DNA of 64,000 nt from Mastigias papua (taxonomy: Eukaryota; Cnidaria; Scyphozoa; Rhizostomeae; Mastigiidae), in the NCBI GenBank assembly GCA_964019165.1, contig OZ025272.1:904701-968700 (forward strand), given 5' to 3'. Made by a program: the position numbers and the translations under genes. Shown here piece by piece: positions 24,899 to 45,930 of this stretch (positions within the stretch are counted from its first letter, which is position 1; every line of letters begins with the position of its first letter). The notes beneath the pieces were generated by a model. The model was not told the origin of the DNA, did no database searches, and was given only the letters and a program-made list of their open reading frames with translations.

Positions 24899-27800
24899 CC
24901 AGTCGTACATTTATCTGCTCTTTTATAGATATTCATTGATTGTTTTACCAATTAAAAGTGTCCAAGCCTTTGAACATGTTCAGTGAGAATGCCCAGTTCT
25001 GGAGAACATTTGTAATGTCCACGAACACTTTATCTGGCTCAATATGGTACTTTTTGTTCTGATCATGTCCAGATAATTAAGTTACGATTATGCAGTTAAA
25101 TGCGAAAGAAAAGTAGATTGACTTTTTTATCTGCATGATGAAAAAAATACCTTTGGGCAATTTAAAAAGTACCATGGCCAATATTGATTCGATGTTCAGA
25201 CTGCTTGAGCTATTTGCGCGTGGTTATTTTTGAGGGATTCTTTAGGAGAGAAGCCAGCATTTCATCCTCTTTAATGATCATGATTAAAGTAATATATTTT
25301 TGAGCTTGTTCTTTGCAAATCAAATTCAGTTTGGTTATTCACAATAACCATGCATTCACTAAAAGTTCTGTTTAGAGAAGAGAGCATCTATTTGTCTACA
25401 TTTATCTATATACAGTTAACCTGTAAACCCTGTGATGCAGTGTTCATACTGTCAGCAAAAATTAGGAAAGAACTGTGTTTTTAAGAAAAGTCAGGGAAAG
25501 TCAGGAAATTTTATTGAAGCTTAAAGAAAGTCAGGAAAAAGTCAAGAATTTTTATCATCCATGCAAATGAATTCTTAGGTGCTCAAGAGACAACTATACA
25601 CAATATACAGTTTTTGATATTTTTTTGCTCCTGTTTGAGAAGGTAGTTAACCAGAGAGTCACCTTTTCTTGGCCAAATTGGAAAAATCTACTCATTGGCC
25701 TAGTTTTAAAAGATGGGTTAGTCGCATCATTGTAATACCGGTTGGTCAGGAAAAATATTATGAAAAACAGCTTCATTTTCAAAAAAGGTCAGGAAAAGTC
25801 AGGATAGAATAGTAGGCAGGATGTGCATGAAACCTGTAATGGGCATCACACTATTGAGGTACACACCTCGAAAGATGCAGTCATGATGAGAATGAAAATC
25901 ATCGTTAAATTAACTTTAAGAGAAGCAGATACAGTTTTATACTGAAAAGCTTTGAACAATCCTGATCTGTATGTGTGCACAGTTTTAGTCCTTTTTATGG
26001 GAACTGCTGCATTGATTTGCCATCGCTTTTATTCATTTTTCTCGCCATTATCTTCATCTTCATCATCATAATCACAGTCGTGATCAGCTACGTAGTGATT
26101 AGTACCGATTTTGTTCACTAGCAATCGTCAGTTATCAACATTAGGGATTTTCTCTATCACTATTTTCAATTCAACTGGTGATTATGCCACACATATCGAA
26201 AAACTTAACAGTTTACAAATCGCCTTTCATTGAATATTCAAAACCCAAAGGGGACACGCATTTTTATAAGGTTCAGTTGGTTGTTTGTCTGTTTAGTTTT
26301 TGATGCTTATTTGCACCTGGTCTGCAGTGCTTTAGTCCCCATTTGTCTCCAAAATTTGACCCTCCTCTTTTAGATTTGAGAACTGATTTGATTGTTTGTA
26401 TGTACAAATCAATAATTGCAGGTGGAGCTATCATTTTCCGAACGGAAGAAACTGGTAGTGGCTATACAATTGTACGATGATGTAGCTTGAGATATGAGCT
26501 TTTGGCAGTGATAACGTTCTTTCATGATGCTTCCCTGATTTTTAATATTGCCTTTGCATAAGTTACGAGTTTTGATGGGCCGTTCGATTCTCCTTCTTCA
26601 GTCATTAATTTCTGAGGCATTTTTCTGTGTCTTTTGTTCCACAGTTTTGATGAGAACGTCTGGTAGAGATTTGTTTTTCTGTTGTTGAGAACTTTTGTTA
26701 GTAGGCAACCAGTATCTGTTATCATGTCTAGGCATGGACAAAAATGAGAAAGTTGATTTCCCTATCAGAGATTAGGCGACCTCTTACACTGCATGGTCTT
26801 TGAAAGGATTGGTTTCGGTTGGTCCACATGGGTACGAAGTCGTTACCTCATGGTCACGCGTGCCTGCATTGCGAGACAAAAGTTATTTTCTAATTTAATG
26901 ATTATCAGTGCTCGGTCTTGATTGAATTCTTTGGTGGTTTTATGTGTTTTACTTAATTTTGAATTTCATTTAATTTTGATTTTCGCACCTATTGAAAGCA
27001 CAAGAAACGAGCTTGTTGTTGAAAATGTTATCACGGAGTTTTCGTCGTATAGCAAATGGTGAAGACTTCTTGATAGAATTTTGAAACTCGTATTAAAAAT
27101 GATAACCTCTTCTACTTGAAATTTGATGTTTTAACAGGGTGACTGCCGGCTCTATGATCCCTTGAATTCTTTCAATTCCTCTGCAATCTTGTGTTTGCTC
27201 TCGAAATGTTTATGACAAGTGCCACTTTTTTAAGGTTGGCATGGAATTGTTTTTGAATTTCCATATGTAAGGCTTTCATGTTAAGTATTCATATGTAAGA
27301 TTTTTGTTGAGCACTTTTTCTGATTTTTCCGGAAAGCTCAAAAAAGATTGATTCGCAGAAGCCAGCAGATAATTATAGCCTCTTTCAAGTTTTTAACATT
27401 TGGCACTTGATCTCACTCATGGTATTGGCTAGAACGTTTTCTTAGGCTTTCTGCACTTCAGAATTGAATGCTTTGGAAAACCATTGAAGTGTTCTAGGAT
27501 TGTTCTTGAATGGTTTTAAAATTTTGGTGGCCACCCTGTATAATAGCTCGTAGTCACTTAGTTGGACCATAATGTCAGGTGAAGTCAGGTGTTATTTCAC
27601 AGCAACTATTCAAGATCTTGTGCTCTTCTTTGCCAGTCTTCGTTGCTATTTTCATACTTCAAATTGCACTCAGATCCAGATTCTCATATATAGAACAATT
27701 ATTTCTCAGTGTGTTCTGTTGTGAGCCTATCACAATACGAGTATTCAGCTCGCCTTTATCCAATTGGTGCGTTTTGATCTGCTTTTTAGCCATATACTAT

Positions 27801-28557
27801 TGAAGCACAGTATTTGATGGATAAACCAATGGACGAACGACGGGGCTAAGCTCTCTTGAACACAAGGCTTTGTGTCCAACTCTCCAAGAAATATGTGCAT
27901 TTGTTGTCGACTATCATTGCTTGGTTGTGCCAATTAGGTGATGTTGAAATCATAAAATCATTACTTAAAACAGCGGCGGTATAAATGTTGTATGGAAATG
28001 GCATACTTATCTCGTCTTAAAATTCGATTATGAATTTTCCTAGTGTCTGATCCAACATTGATCTTGTTTTGTCAAGACAATGACTGCTAAATCTTTGCTC
28101 GTGTATATGTCTACGTATTTCATTCCAGTCTAGTTAGATTTGAACATTACTTCGTTATGTTATCTTTTTACTGACGGAAGACTGAGTATGAAAGCCATTC
28201 AGCATTTAGAGGGGTGTTGCAGGAGGCGGCCAGCAGCGGTGTAGGGGTTGGCCCAGAAATCGAGGAGATATCGAGGCCAGGCTTAAGTACTTTTTGAAGC
28301 TATGCCCTTTACTTTGACTCATAGTACCTCATAGTACCTATCCTGCCTGTGATTAGCAATAAAGTACTTTGAAATTTTTGCGACAATCATTATATAAGGG
28401 AGTAGTAATTGAGTATCAGAGGGAGGGTGTGGAGGATTCAAACATCAGCTCATTTCCCTCCGCCCCGGTCTCCCCCATACTTAATGACTCCCCCCTATAA
28501 CAGATGGCTTAAGGAACATCTTTCACCAAAAGTGGGGAAAAGTGCCCCCACCACTTA
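24899..28557. other. non-coding stretch
   Basis: No exon continuing the TPR gene could be recognised. An ATC-rich patch lies near 26050-26075. A short array of 'gaaaagtcagga' words occurs around 25480-25545 and again at 25785-25805. Confidence 0.45.
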
Positions 28558-28795
28558 GGGGCGAGTCATTAATTACTTGTGGGAGGGGGCGGAACACATT
28601 CTCATATACATGATGGGATTTCCGTCCCCCTCTCAGATTTAGGTAAAAGAATTTAATCCCCACTCCAGGACATCAGAAGAAACTCTATACTCCTTCTATA
28701 TTTTTCATCCCCCCATTCTCTGAGTGTGCAGAACTTTGGTCCACCCTCCTAGATGACTTCCACCCCCTCCCCTGGAAGAATTAATGACTTGTCCC
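28558..28795. mobile_element. 238-bp MITE with TTA target duplications
   Basis: The left end is GGGGCGAGTCATTAATTACT. The right end, read inward on the minus strand, is GGGACAAGTCATTAATTCTT. Similarity continues into a G-rich stretch (gggagggggcggaa and ggggagggggtggaa). Both ends are flanked by TTA (28555-28557, 28796-28798). TTA duplications and G-rich ends fit a PIF/Harbinger-type non-autonomous element. A third related end (taatgactcccccc at 28480-28497) just outside suggests a nested or tandem relic. Confidence 0.75.
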
Positions 28796-28798
28796 TTA

Positions 28799-30280
28799 GT
28801 AATGCCATTGGAGGGAATACCAAACGACTCTTCGCACAAAGTGTACAGCAAGTAACGAAATTTGAAAGCCAATGGGATTTGTGGGGAAAGTACTGGAAAT
28901 GAAATATTTCATAATGGTTTTGAAGAATATGACTCATTCTCCTTATGATTTGCATCATTTCGGGAACCAAGGAAGAAAATGAACGTTTACGCAAACTTGA
29001 TGTGTCATGTGACTGTAATCATGTGACATTACACTGGCGTTATCTCCACCGTAGCAGTGGCCATAGTCTCTAGCTCTAAAAGTAGACTTCTGTCGAAACA
29101 CATTGACTAAATCAGAGTAGATGAAGTAAATTGTGTGTCTGCGAAGCTTTTGAAGCGGCATTGTTAGTTGACAGTGACTTACGCAATGATATATTGTGAT
29201 AGACAATAGAAGGTCACGGCACCATTTATTTATAACGTATCCTTTTAGAGTTAGTGAACCATTGCGTTAAATTAATTAGTAGCCCTGTCTTATGACCTGA
29301 TGTACAAAAGAATCAGAAATAGGATTAAAGTTGTACACCAACTTATAAGTTTAAACGCCCGCGTTCTCTTGTAGTGCAGACCTTCTCATATATCACGGGG
29401 AGGAGGTTATCGACTCGTACTAACTATTCATCACAATCCTTTGTTCGTAACAGACGCTTATTTAGAAAAGCCTTAGGACAACCAAGTCAGTCTAAGTAGT
29501 GAGGCTTCAGGAGATGCCTATCTCGTAAACTTTGTTATCTTGCCTGAAATGTTTCACTCTATCAAGTCACATTAGTTAGAAGATGACATAACAAAACGAC
29601 AACATCGAAATAGACCCCCAAAATTGAAATAACACTACCCCCTGGTGCTTTTGCTGGCTTGAGCTTTCCAATTTTGGACGGCGTATTTAGCAGGGAAAAT
29701 CTTTTAACGGTTTGTGTACTCTGCTTTAATCTACCTTCAGCTGAACACTGGGTAATTGTGCTTTCTTTCTCACTCCCTGAATTTTTAGAATTTTTCGCTG
29801 ATGTAGAAGTAAGGGACTTAAAATTCTAGCTAATTATTGTAGCTGATTAACGAGTAATCTGCAGGATTCCCGAGGACACACACATGGCATTAAATTAGCA
29901 TCAGCTGCAAGTTAATTTTCATTTGCAGCATGTTTCAACCATCAAGTTTTTGGGAAGCCTTGCCTTTCATATCTCTTCACCGCATATCGATGGTTTTAAC
30001 GCGTATCAAAGTCTTGTTATGTGCTATTGGTGAGAGTAAAGCGCAAAGTTGTTTTTCACATCTTTAGGATTTGTATTTGTACTAGTGAAACAACCCAAAC
30101 TCTGCAGAGAGGTATCATTGATGGTATGACTATAGTCTATTAGTATTTGTGTGAATGTATAGCTTCGCATCAAATGTTTGTGACCTTTCGTAAATGTAAA
30201 TGTGAGTTGAGCACGTCAACTAGTAAAAAGTATTGATACTTTTAGCAGACTAATGATAGATCTTTTCATATAATCTATAA
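28799..30280. other. non-coding stretch, nothing recognised
   Basis: Only short open frames. No element or RNA gene recognised. Confidence 0.5.
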
Positions 30281-30500
30281 GTTTCATTTCTTTATTTTTT
30301 CATCCATCATTCATTTGTTAGTTTACTCATATTTTTATTTATTCATGCATTCAGTTGGTTTGCCTAATTTCCTCTTTAATTTATTTATTTATTAGTTACT
30401 TTATCAATTCATTTTTCAACTTATTCTTATTTTTATTCATTAATTCACTCACTCACTCATTCATTCATTCATTCATTCATTCATTCATTCTTTCATTCAG
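30281..30500. repeat. ATTC/ATTT low-complexity tract
   Basis: A degenerate run of attt/attc words ends in a clean (ATTC)n array at about 30450-30500. Confidence 0.85.
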
Positions 30501-30726
30501 ACGCTAATTACACACATCATTCTTTTTCAAAGTATTTTTTGTTTTTAATTCGATAGTTCATTCATTGTACGTACCAGTTAATCAAATTAAGGAAAGTTCT
30601 CTCAAAACTTCATATTATTGTCCTGCATCGGCTGTTGGGAAAAATCTGCATTAGTTTAGAAGAATGTGTGTTTTATCAAAAGGAAATGGAGACTTGTAAG
30701 ATTTGATTTATGTTTGCAATTGCATA

Positions 30727-31075
30727 CACGTATTTTTATAAGAACACCCCTTTTTTGTCTGAGCCTAAATTTTCTTAACTTTTCCGGAAATTGAGGCTGA
30801 GATTATTTTAATACTTTATCAACTTTCCTGGAGTAAACTGGCTAAGAGAGGTTGACATTGTTTGTGATAAAAAGGTTAATCTTTTCCATCCAAGATAGTC
30901 AAAGAAAACTCTCGATCTTTGTACATGTGCTTGCAAAGAGTAAGCTAATATCGACTTCTTGCACGTAAAACAGATGAACTTTGGAATTTGAACCTTCTGA
31001 TTTTCTTAACATTTTCTTAAGATTTTGGTGTATTGAGCCTCATTTGTTATAAACTTTTTTCTTATAAGAAATGTG
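30727..31075. mobile_element. 349-bp MITE, TA-flanked (TACAC family)
   Basis: Left end CACGTATTTTTATAAGAACA. The right end read inward is CACATTTCTTATAAGAAAAA. Both are bordered by TA (30725-30726, 31076-31077). Inverted 'gagcctaaattttcttaa' and 'ttcttaagattttgg...gagcct' blocks lie just inside each end, as in the 15747 copy. Non-coding. Confidence 0.75.
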
Positions 31076-31146
31076 TAGTCTAATTCATGAATTTTTGTTG
31101 TTGGTGTGGAGTCTCTGGAATTTTGGCTGTCAGTGTATTTGATAGC

Positions 31147-31335
31147 ATAGGCGAATGGCAGAGTGGCTAGAGCGCTTGACTGCTGAGCGGAAGATCAATG
31201 GTTCTAGCAGAACCCCAGAATCATAGTTGGAGTGCTCATTCACTGTCCGCACAACGCCAAATGGGTACCTGATGGCAACATTGGGGAAGTTCATCACAGG
31301 AAATCCATGCTCATTGTATTATGCAAATTAGATAT
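31147..31335 (+). mobile_element. tRNA-derived SINE
   Basis: The head (ggcagagtggctagagcgct) matches a Leu/Ser-type tRNA A box, and ggttctagc about 45 bases later is a degenerate B box. A tRNA-unrelated body follows (near aaatgggtacctgatgg), ending in AT-rich sequence. The T arm does not pair, so it is not a functional tRNA gene. A retroposon driven by an internal Pol III promoter fits best. Flanking duplications were not resolved. Confidence 0.6.
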
Positions 31336-31868
31336 TCAAAATAAACAATGCAGAAAATGTCACAAAGTTGCTCTGTTTTGAAAGTAAAACTTGTTGTTCT
31401 CTTTAACTATTCGTTGAATCTGCACACTTCAAATATGAGAGAAACCCTCAGAATATATACTTTCCAAATATCAGGTAGCCATGTTAGAAATACCTCGGAA
31501 TGTTTACGCCTTTTGAAGTTGAAAATATCCCGCAGATAGCGCTCCTCGGTATAACTTAGCAGGTACGGTCTACTCGCAGTGAATATTTTGCATATTTTGG
31601 CTACCATCACTAAATTACCTCACCACTTCACTTTGTAGCCTCTTCTTCAGTCTTTTGTGGACACTTTGGCGGGAAAATTGAGATTTTTGCGCTAACAGAA
31701 CTTTCCGCCTTTTGCGTTGGAACATTTTCTTCCTGACGATCTACTCGCAAATTTAATCGCTAGTTTCAAACGATCTGTTTCAGTCATCTCATTTATTTTC
31801 GTAGCATCTTATGTAAATAGTATTTGGTATAATTTCTAGGATAGGTGCTTATTTAATTTGAATATCAG
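31336..31868. other. upstream flank of the RAG1-like gene
   Basis: No exon recognised. An 11-base word (tgtagcctctt, 31635-31645) recurs inverted at 35920-35930, just upstream of the convergent chromo-like gene. This is the only hint of a paired end that I could find. Confidence 0.4.
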
Positions 31869-31936
31869 GATTGCAAGGAGAATGGAGTCATGAATCCAGA
31901 AGGAAATATTTACAGTGAACAAGCAACTGTGAAAAA
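31869..31936 (+). CDS. possible upstream exon of the RAG1-like gene
   Basis: A 68-bp stretch bounded by an acceptor-like aatatcag and a strong donor (GTAAGG). It is open in one frame only, giving DCKENGV then MNPEGNIYSEQATVKK. It ends in phase 2, and the acceptor before 32416 begins in the matching phase, so splicing would join them in frame. The main exon has no ATG near its 5' end, so an upstream exon is needed. The phase match alone has a one-in-three chance of being accidental. Confidence 0.3.
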
Positions 31937-32415
31937 GTAAGGCTTCATCTCAACTTTGAATTTCATCAATAAAATATAAAACTGGTTTTGCATTATACCC
32001 ATTTTACACAAGAAAAAAATAGTGGTACCGTCCTAAAACTAACAAGCGAATCTGTGTTGTAAGAAATATATGGACCACGCCCATTTTTATGTGTGCATGT
32101 GTGAAAGCACTAAAAGAAGGAGAAAGCCAGCATAGGTTTCTAGCATTCTTCTTTATTGATAGGAGTGTACCTTGTTTCTCCTCTCCTTTGGCAAATGCAT
32201 AGTTAAGAACTTAACCAGCTCAATAAAAGGGGCTCAGCCACCAAAAACTCTAAAAATGTTTACAAAGAAGCTGATCCCCCTCCATGACACCTCTGGGACA
32301 GCATTAATTATTCCAACACCTAAAAATACATCAAATTATACAACTGAATTATATAAAGATTTTGTTTTTGTCTAAAGCCATTACTATATACTAAATTTTG
32401 TATATTTCTATCAAG
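31937..32415 (+). other. putative intron / 5' part of the RAG1-like gene
   Basis: Contains a second open segment (about 32203-32373, coding SSIKGAQPPK then MFTKKLIPLHD) in a different frame. It looks protein-like and could be another exon or a frameshifted piece of the same gene. A pyrimidine tract ending in tctatcaag (32407-32415) gives a plausible acceptor for the long exon. Confidence 0.35.
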
Positions 32416-34588
32416 CTTTCTACTGTATTTGCTGTTGAAAAGCCCAAGTGGAAAAGGGTATTTGGATCCTTACAACAAGAGTCATCTTGAAAGTATTTTT
32501 GAGTTAATCAAAGGAAAATTTGAGCTAAGGGCTAATTTTAGTGATCTGACAGATACTACTGTTACTCGGCTGCAGCTTAAGCTGTATAGGTTGATACAGT
32601 CTATCCGCAAATGTTCAGGATCTAGGGCTATCAAAAAGCAAATTGAAAAATTCACAAAGGATGACTACAACCTTGAGCTAAAATATACATCTAGAAAGAG
32701 AAAAATTGAAGAAGAGCTTGAGTTGGCAAAAGCAAAGCAGATAAAGACAGAGAATGAGCTTGAAAAGGTAAAGAATGAAGCAAACAACAAGATAGCGACA
32801 ATGGACAAACGAATGCAAATAATGTCAAGAAAACTAATAACTAGGAGTCGCACTTCTATACCAGGATCCAAAAGCACAAAAAATTACTCAAAATCTCACA
32901 TTCGACGTCTTAAAAAACAGAGAGAAGACAACTGTAAAGATGCTGTGGCTTTCTTGAAAACACAGGAATACACCCCAATCAAATTAATAGTTAAGAACAA
33001 AAATGGAGAGTTTGAAGATATAAGTTTAATTGAACCTGAAGCTGAATCAAAGTCTATATCTAGAAAGAAGACAATAAATGAAGCTATAATTAACAAGTAC
33101 CTTTATGCCAAAGACAAATTTAATGTAAGTAATGAAGCTTACCATGAGATTGCCATGCTAAATCAAGATTTGCCCCGCTCTCATGTCATAAAGTCAAAGG
33201 CAAAAGAGTTGAACAGTTTGTTTGATATAAAGGCAATAGAGAGGGGAGTTGAAGGATACCAACAATCTATTAGAGGGGTATTAACATTAATTCTTGAACA
33301 CTATCTTAAACTTATGACAAATGAGTCATTCCCAACTACCATCAGAGTGAAGCTTTCTGGTGATGGAACATGGATTGGAAGCAAATTACATGTAATAAAC
33401 TTTACTTTCACTCTACCTGATTTTCCATGTGCAAAATCTGCAGATGGAAATGTACTCCTAGCAATTTTCAAAGGGTCTGAAAATTATATATATCTACAGA
33501 ATGCACTGAAAGACATTATAAATGAAACAATAGAATTTACTTCAGTTTCATTGCAAGGAAAGATATACCAAATAGACTATTACATAGGTGGAGATTTAAA
33601 ATTTCTAAATGTTGTTTGTGGCATTGACTCTTGTGCATCTAAATACTCCTGCATATGGTGTAAATGTCCAGCAGATCAGAGGTATGACACAACAAAAACT
33701 TGGTCTATGGTTGACATTAAGAAGGGAGGGGCAAGAACAGTAAAGGAAATTGAAGAATGCAGCAAAAAAAGGTCAAAGAGCGAAAAATACAATTGCTCTA
33801 ATCCTCCACTTTTTCCGTCAATTCCTCTAACCAGAGTTGTCCCAGATACACTACATCTGTTCCTCCGTATTTGCGATCAGTTGATTAACCAACTCATTAA
33901 AGACCTCATGCATGAGGACAATGTTACAAACATGACTAGGTATACAACAACTGACAACATCAAGCATAAACACATTGCAGGATTTGAGCAGTTTATTAAG
34001 GAAAAAGGAATAAGTTGGAGCTTTTATGTGGATAAAAATACAAAGCTCATAAAACACAGAGACTTTACTGGCCCTGAAAAGTACAAGATTTTATCAACAA
34101 TCAACCTCAGTACATTGCTCCCTAATTATTCTAAAACAAAGCTAGATAAAATGGAGGTCATATGGGATGGATTTAGGCAACTGATTTGTAAATTAGACAA
34201 TTTACAAGGAGATGATAATCAGAAACTCTTAGATTTCTCTTCATCAGCAAAAACATGGCTAAAAAATTATGTTAGTGTATATCCCACCAAAGATGCAACA
34301 CCTTACATGCACATTCTGGCAAACCATGCTCCTGAAGCTATAGAAATAAATGGAAAACTGTCTCAATTTACACAACAAGGCTTGGAAAAATTGAATGACC
34401 ATGTCACAAAATGGTACTACAGGTCCACTAGCCTGAGTCATGATGCTGCAATGAAACAGATCATAGAGAAGCAAAGCAGATTACGGCAGTTGCACTTTAG
34501 TGGTGCAAGTAGATGTCCAAAGTTTCAATGGACATGTAAGAAATGTGATAAGAAAGGGCATTCAAGTAAGACATGTGTGGCTGTTTAA
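32416..34588 (+). CDS. RAG1-like DDE transposase (long terminal exon)
   Basis: Open without a stop for over 720 codons. Residues are counted from codon TTG at 32429; the true start is upstream, and the first in-frame ATG is near residue 125. A charged coiled coil lies at about 85-135. The catalytic core resembles RAG1 and Transib. Asp312 (LSGDGTWIG) corresponds to RAG1 D600. Asp389 (IGGDLKFL) corresponds to D708. Cys408/Cys411 (CIWC) lie 19 and 22 residues after it, as C727/C730 do in RAG1. His628 and His633 (HILANH) match H937/H942. Glu653 (QQGLEKLN) lies 20 residues after the second His, as E962 does. The tail carries CX2CX3GHX4C (Cys703-Cys716), the zinc motif of invertebrate RAG1-like transposases. 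Expected role: cut-and-paste DNA cleavage and strand transfer in the nucleus. An intact frame suggests recent activity or selection. RAG1 numbering is from memory of the mouse protein. Confidence 0.85.
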
Positions 34589-35193
34589 CAGAATTCTAAA
34601 GCTAATATAGTTGCTTTATCTATACTCAAACTTTAGTAAAAAATATGAAATTATGTACTAATGAATGAACAAAAACAGGTATGTAGAACTGGGGGGCTCA
34701 GTGCCTAGCTGTTTTCAGTACTTATTGAAGGCTTATGCCCCCAAATAATTATAAAGTGCATAGACAAAATGACAGGGCAGGGTGATAAAATAGGCTTCCA
34801 CAGACAAGATAATTGTTGTCTATTCAAAGCACAGGCTACCATTTCACTTCTGTTTGTACATATGCAATTTGCATCAAAAATAGAAATAATAACATTAGCT
34901 GCCCATCTCTAGTTGAGCTACCCTAGCTATCTATTTAGGTCAATAATACTGCATTGGTGAATGCAACTTTTCTTTGAATTTTCCAAATGATCAAAATTAA
35001 TAGCTGTAATGTAAAGAACACATTCTTTAGTTGCAACTTCTTCCAGATTTATGAATTTAATAGATTTACTAGCATTGAGTAATATAGTTTCAAGTGACGT
35101 ATAGACATTTTGCCATGAAAGAGGGGCATCATGTTATGAGTCCTATTCTGTCCAGTATTCTATAAAAAATTGGCTATGGAATCTAAACATCTA
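34589..35193. other. convergent 3' intergenic spacer
   Basis: About 605 bp between the stop codons of two tail-to-tail genes. AT-rich, with no open frame of note. It must hold both 3' ends, but I saw no single decisive AATAAA pair. Confidence 0.6.
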
Positions 35194-35883
35194 TTAAAAG
35201 TATTTGGTATGATCTATGGCGAAGGAAATTTTGAGAGAAAGCCCTCTTGAAATCGGAGATAAAGCAAGCATGCCACCCTCTTCTACAAAATCTGTAATAG
35301 GCTTTTTGACATAGCCAACAATTTGTAGGGTGCTCATATTGACACGTGCTACATCCCCGGCTTCATTTATGACTCTACGCGACCATCTAGGATCTTTGAA
35401 TAGATTAGAGAGCTTTTCATGACTGCAACTGTAAACTGTTGGGCGTTTCTTAAATAGTCGAAGTGGAGTCAAGCAAGCAGATACTACACACCATGTTTCA
35501 TGGGAGATTGACTCATCTATGTCTACCTTGGTAGATGTCCTTCTTCTGAGGCTCAAAGTCTCTTTGATCCTCAATTTTAGCCTACCCAGATCTGCTAAAA
35601 CAAGAGGAGAAAAGCTTGCTATATCTCCTTCCGTCTTGGACCTAATGTCTGATACTGGTAGCCATTCGTCATGTTCTCTACCATATCCGACATACTTTAC
35701 TTTTCTTTTCAAAACCCCATCAACGACCACAGGATCAGAAACGGCTTCTACATCATAAAACTTTACACCCCGATCTAATTTTTCTTTCTCCTTTACTTTA
35801 CTTTCAAACTGCAATATATTTGCCAATTCCATAGACTTAAAATCTACGGCGGCCGCAGCACGCCTTTTTTTCCTGTCCGCCAT
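35194..35883 (-). CDS. chromo-like domain protein, convergent partner of the RAG1-like gene
   Basis: An intronless frame of 229 residues. The ATG (35881-35883) has a good context (aaaATGG). The N-terminus is basic and Ala-rich (MADRKKRRAAAA), possibly nuclear-targeting. Residues about 40-82 look like a chromo or chromo-barrel fold: VKFYDVEAV, then RKVKYVGYGREHDEWLPVSDI with the conserved aromatic, Gly and DEW pattern. Such folds bind methylated histone tails or nucleic acid. The C-terminal half (SCSHEKLSNLF, DPRWSRRVINEAGDVARVN, VGYVKKPITDF) looks like a second folded domain I cannot name. There are no kelch repeats or PHD finger. Codon use is less AT-rich than in the RAG1-like gene, and the 5' end is CpG-rich. 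It could be the second gene of the transposon, a host gene beside it, or a remnant of a separate element. Confidence 0.65.
   Translation of the reverse strand: MADRKKRRAAAAVDFKSMELANILQFESKVKEKEKLDRGVKFYDVEAVSDPVVVDGVLKRKVKYVGYGREHDEWLPVSDIRSKTEGDIASFSPLVLADLGRLKLRIKETLSLRRRTSTKVDIDESISHETWCVVSACLTPLRLFKKRPTVYSCSHEKLSNLFKDPRWSRRVINEAGDVARVNMSTLQIVGYVKKPITDFVEEGGMLALSPISRGLSLKISFAIDHTKYF

Positions 35884-45930
<10,047 letters not shown>

Noticed and set aside
31147..31235. tRNA-Leu or tRNA-Ser gene
   Set aside because: The A box is good but the B box is degenerate and the T arm does not pair; a tRNA-unrelated body follows, as in a SINE.
33851..34057. Minus-strand frames within 32.4-34.6 kb
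   Set aside because: They are shadows of the RAG1-like coding exon.
35194..35883. A RAG2 homologue in the convergent position
   Set aside because: No kelch repeat pattern (paired Gly, spaced Tyr/Trp) and no PHD Cys/His pattern; the recognisable part is chromo-like.
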